A DNA stretch of 64,000 nt from contig OZ025747.1 in assembly GCA_964019335.1 (NCBI GenBank), positions 248,001 through 312,000 of the forward strand, in the 5' to 3' direction. Below, piece after piece: positions 62,475 to 64,000 of the stretch (positions are counted from its first letter, which is position 1; the number at the start of each line of letters is the position of its first letter). A program made the translations under genes and the position numbers. This stretch comes from Diplonema japonicum. Lineage: Eukaryota > Euglenozoa > Diplonemea > Diplonemida > Diplonemidae. The notes beneath the pieces are model-generated. The model made no database searches. It saw nothing but the letters and a program-made list of their open reading frames with translations, and was not told the DNA's origin.

Positions 62475-62511
<37 letters not shown>

Positions 62512-63000
62512 CTTTCGTTTTCTTTTCTCTCCATTCCCTTCCCCCTCCCAATAGGCATAGAGTGCATACAACTCGGATAACGGGAATGAACAAGCAAAAA
62601 CAGCTTGGGGACCTTGAGAAACAAATGGAGGAGGGAAAAAAAAAAAAAAAAAAAAAAGGATTTATTATTATACAAGAACCCCGTCTCATACCCATAAACA
62701 CACATATATAGGCCCCGTCCTTATCCAGGTGTATGAGCTCAACGCACCCTCCCCGTTCTTTTTATGTATCAAATTCACGCGCACAGTATCTTTAATCCTT
62801 TCTTCACCCCCCCCCCCCCCCCATTCCTCCCCTTCCTGTCAATTGTTCGCAGTTGTCTGCAGTACGCCACTTGCGTACTTTGTAGTTTGTTACGGTTCGG
62901 TGCATCCTCTTTTTTTTTTTTTTTATATATATATATATTGTCCTTGCGTCAATTTCAAAAAAAAAAAAAAAAAATAGGTTCAAGAGGAAAAAAAAAAAAA
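61974..63000. other. 1-kb spacer before eL30
   Basis: Homopolymers plus unique islands at 62100-62230 and 62270-62370 with no recognised coding or RNA signal. A C tract at 62808-62822 and a TA run at 62925-62938 precede the A-tract leader of eL30. Confidence 0.55.
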
Positions 63001-63381
63001 ATGGTGTCCAAGAAGACCAAGCGTTCCATGGAGAACATCAACTCCCGTCTGCAGCTTGTCATCAAGAGCGGGAAGTACTCGATGGGTATGAAGACTGCCC
63101 TGCACAGCCTCCGCATGGGCAAGGCCAAGTTGGTGATCATCTCGAACAACTGCCCCGCCATCACCAAGAGCATGCTTGAGTACTACGCCATGCTTAGGTA
63201 TGTTTTTTGATTTATAAACAAAAAAAGAAGAAAATACCAACCCTCCCCCCACAGCAAGTCCTCGGTTCTCCACTACAACGGGAACAACATCGACCTGGGT
63301 ACCGCATGCGGTAAGACTTACCGCACCCACGTCATGACCATCACCGACGCTGGTGACTCCGACATCCTTGGTAAGCTGTAG
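63001..63381 (+). CDS. RPL30: Ribosomal protein eL30 (copy 1)
   Basis: Exons 63001-63197 and 63255-63381 (57-nt GT-AG intron), 107 residues. It is a component of the large ribosomal subunit that also binds kink-turn [26 protein letters not shown]-like [21 protein letters not shown], then across the junction [20 protein letters not shown] and [11 protein letters not shown] match eL30 along its whole length. The start codon directly follows an A tract. The second copy begins 400 bases downstream with an identical first exon, so the gene is a tandem array here. Confidence 0.95.
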
Positions 63382-63408
63382 AAGCCTCTTTTTTTTAGGG
63401 ATTTGCTT

Positions 63409-63450
<42 letters not shown>

Positions 63451-63477
63451 TGTTTCATTTTTTTCTGTTTCATTTGC

Positions 63478-63524
<47 letters not shown>

Positions 63525-63782
63525 CTCGTCTGCCACTACCACCCCTTGCAAGGTGGCAGGGATGAAGGTCTGACCTTCTTCCTGACTTTATTTTCTTCTC
63601 TCTGCCCTCAATAAAAGGTCCGGAGTACCCCTCCAAGATTTCATGCCCCTCCTGAAGACCATCTCGGTCTTTGCGCTGCATGAGAGCATGCCGTGCCCTC
63701 ATGCCGTTAGGGGGTTTGTTAAAGAAGAAGAAAATAATCACACTCAATCTAGGCCTGTTCTTAAACACACACACACAACAAA
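63382..63782. other. eL30 intergenic spacer
   Basis: T and A tracts of about 30-40 bases each, then about 250 bases of unique sequence including a possible pyrimidine tract (63562-63608). The second copy has a CA-repeat leader (ACACACACACACAACAAA) instead of the A tract of copy 1. Confidence 0.6.
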
Positions 63783-64000
63783 ATGGTGTCCAAGAAGACC
63801 AAGCGTTCCATGGAGAACATCAACTCCCGTCTGCAGCTTGTCATCAAGAGCGGGAAGTACTCGATGGGTATGAAGACTGCCCTGCACAGCCTCCGCATGG
63901 GCAAGGCCAAGTTGGTGATCATCTCGAACAACTGCCCCGCCATCACCAAGAGCATGCTTGAGTACTACGCCATGCTTAGGTATGTCATTTAAAAAACAAA
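63783..64000 (+). CDS. RPL30: Ribosomal protein eL30 (copy 2, cut by window edge)
   Basis: The first exon (63783-63979) is identical to that of copy 1 in nucleotide sequence as far as I can see. The intron begins GTATGTCATTTAAAAAAC, differing from copy 1 after the first six bases. The second exon lies beyond the window. Identical exons with different introns and spacers suggest recent gene conversion or selection on the coding part. Confidence 0.92.

Overview
The window is nuclear DNA of a unicellular eukaryote, most probably a euglenozoan and, within that group, more like a diplonemid than a trypanosomatid. Every gene I can support (23, counting a partial one at the right edge) lies on the + strand. 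Genes are separated by T-, A- and C-homopolymer-rich spacers, which resembles a unidirectional, polycistronically transcribed cluster with polypyrimidine tracts and AG acceptors for trans-splicing. The dihydrolipoamide dehydrogenase starts with the very short presequence seen in trypanosomatid E3, and the CDK resembles trypanosomatid CRK1. Unlike trypanosomatids, ten of the genes carry short GT-AG cis-introns (about 38-180 nt). The lineage call is inference. No tRNA, rRNA or CRISPR was seen, and there is a 200-base assembly gap at 7252-7451.

Layout, left half. A histidine phosphatase (70-1160) is followed by a 1.07-kb terminal-inverted-repeat (TIR) element with a 6-bp target duplication (1716-2783). 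Then come a small membrane protein, scrambled fragments of a kinase gene, a candidate hammerhead ribozyme core, and the intact kinase-LRR gene (4315-7044). After the gap lies a decayed pogo/CENP-B-type DDE transposase. Next are a C2/membrane/PX protein, a TRIM-like RING/B-box protein, an LRR-TPR-CHAT protein and a triple-DOMON cytochrome b561. A repeat-rich spacer leads to ALDH8A1-type aminomuconate semialdehyde dehydrogenase and dihydrolipoamide dehydrogenase, then an ankyrin/B-box protein and a five-exon CDK.

Layout, right half. RCE1 prenyl protease and a B-box/RanBP2 zinc-finger protein precede a fusion of a KptA/Tpt1-type RNA 2'-phosphotransferase domain to a complete ACMSD. A second inverted-repeat element follows. 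Then come an IQ protein, a secreted glycosidase-like protein, a roughly 2,050-residue protein with about 36 IQ motifs, a coiled-coil protein, a TRPV-like channel, a succinate-semialdehyde dehydrogenase-like enzyme and a single-pass membrane protein with a B-box finger. A third TIR element (60949-61973) and a tandem pair of ribosomal protein eL30 genes close the window.

How they work together. ACMSD and ALDH8A1 catalyse consecutive steps of tryptophan/kynurenine breakdown, and dihydrolipoamide dehydrogenase is the E3 subunit of the downstream 2-oxoacid dehydrogenases. The most unusual observations are the KptA-ACMSD fusion, a recurring pattern of tiny last exons behind 35-73-nt introns (one creates an SKL peroxisomal/glycosomal signal on ALDH8A1), a foldback repeat sitting in the last CDK intron, and the candidate hammerhead ribozyme.
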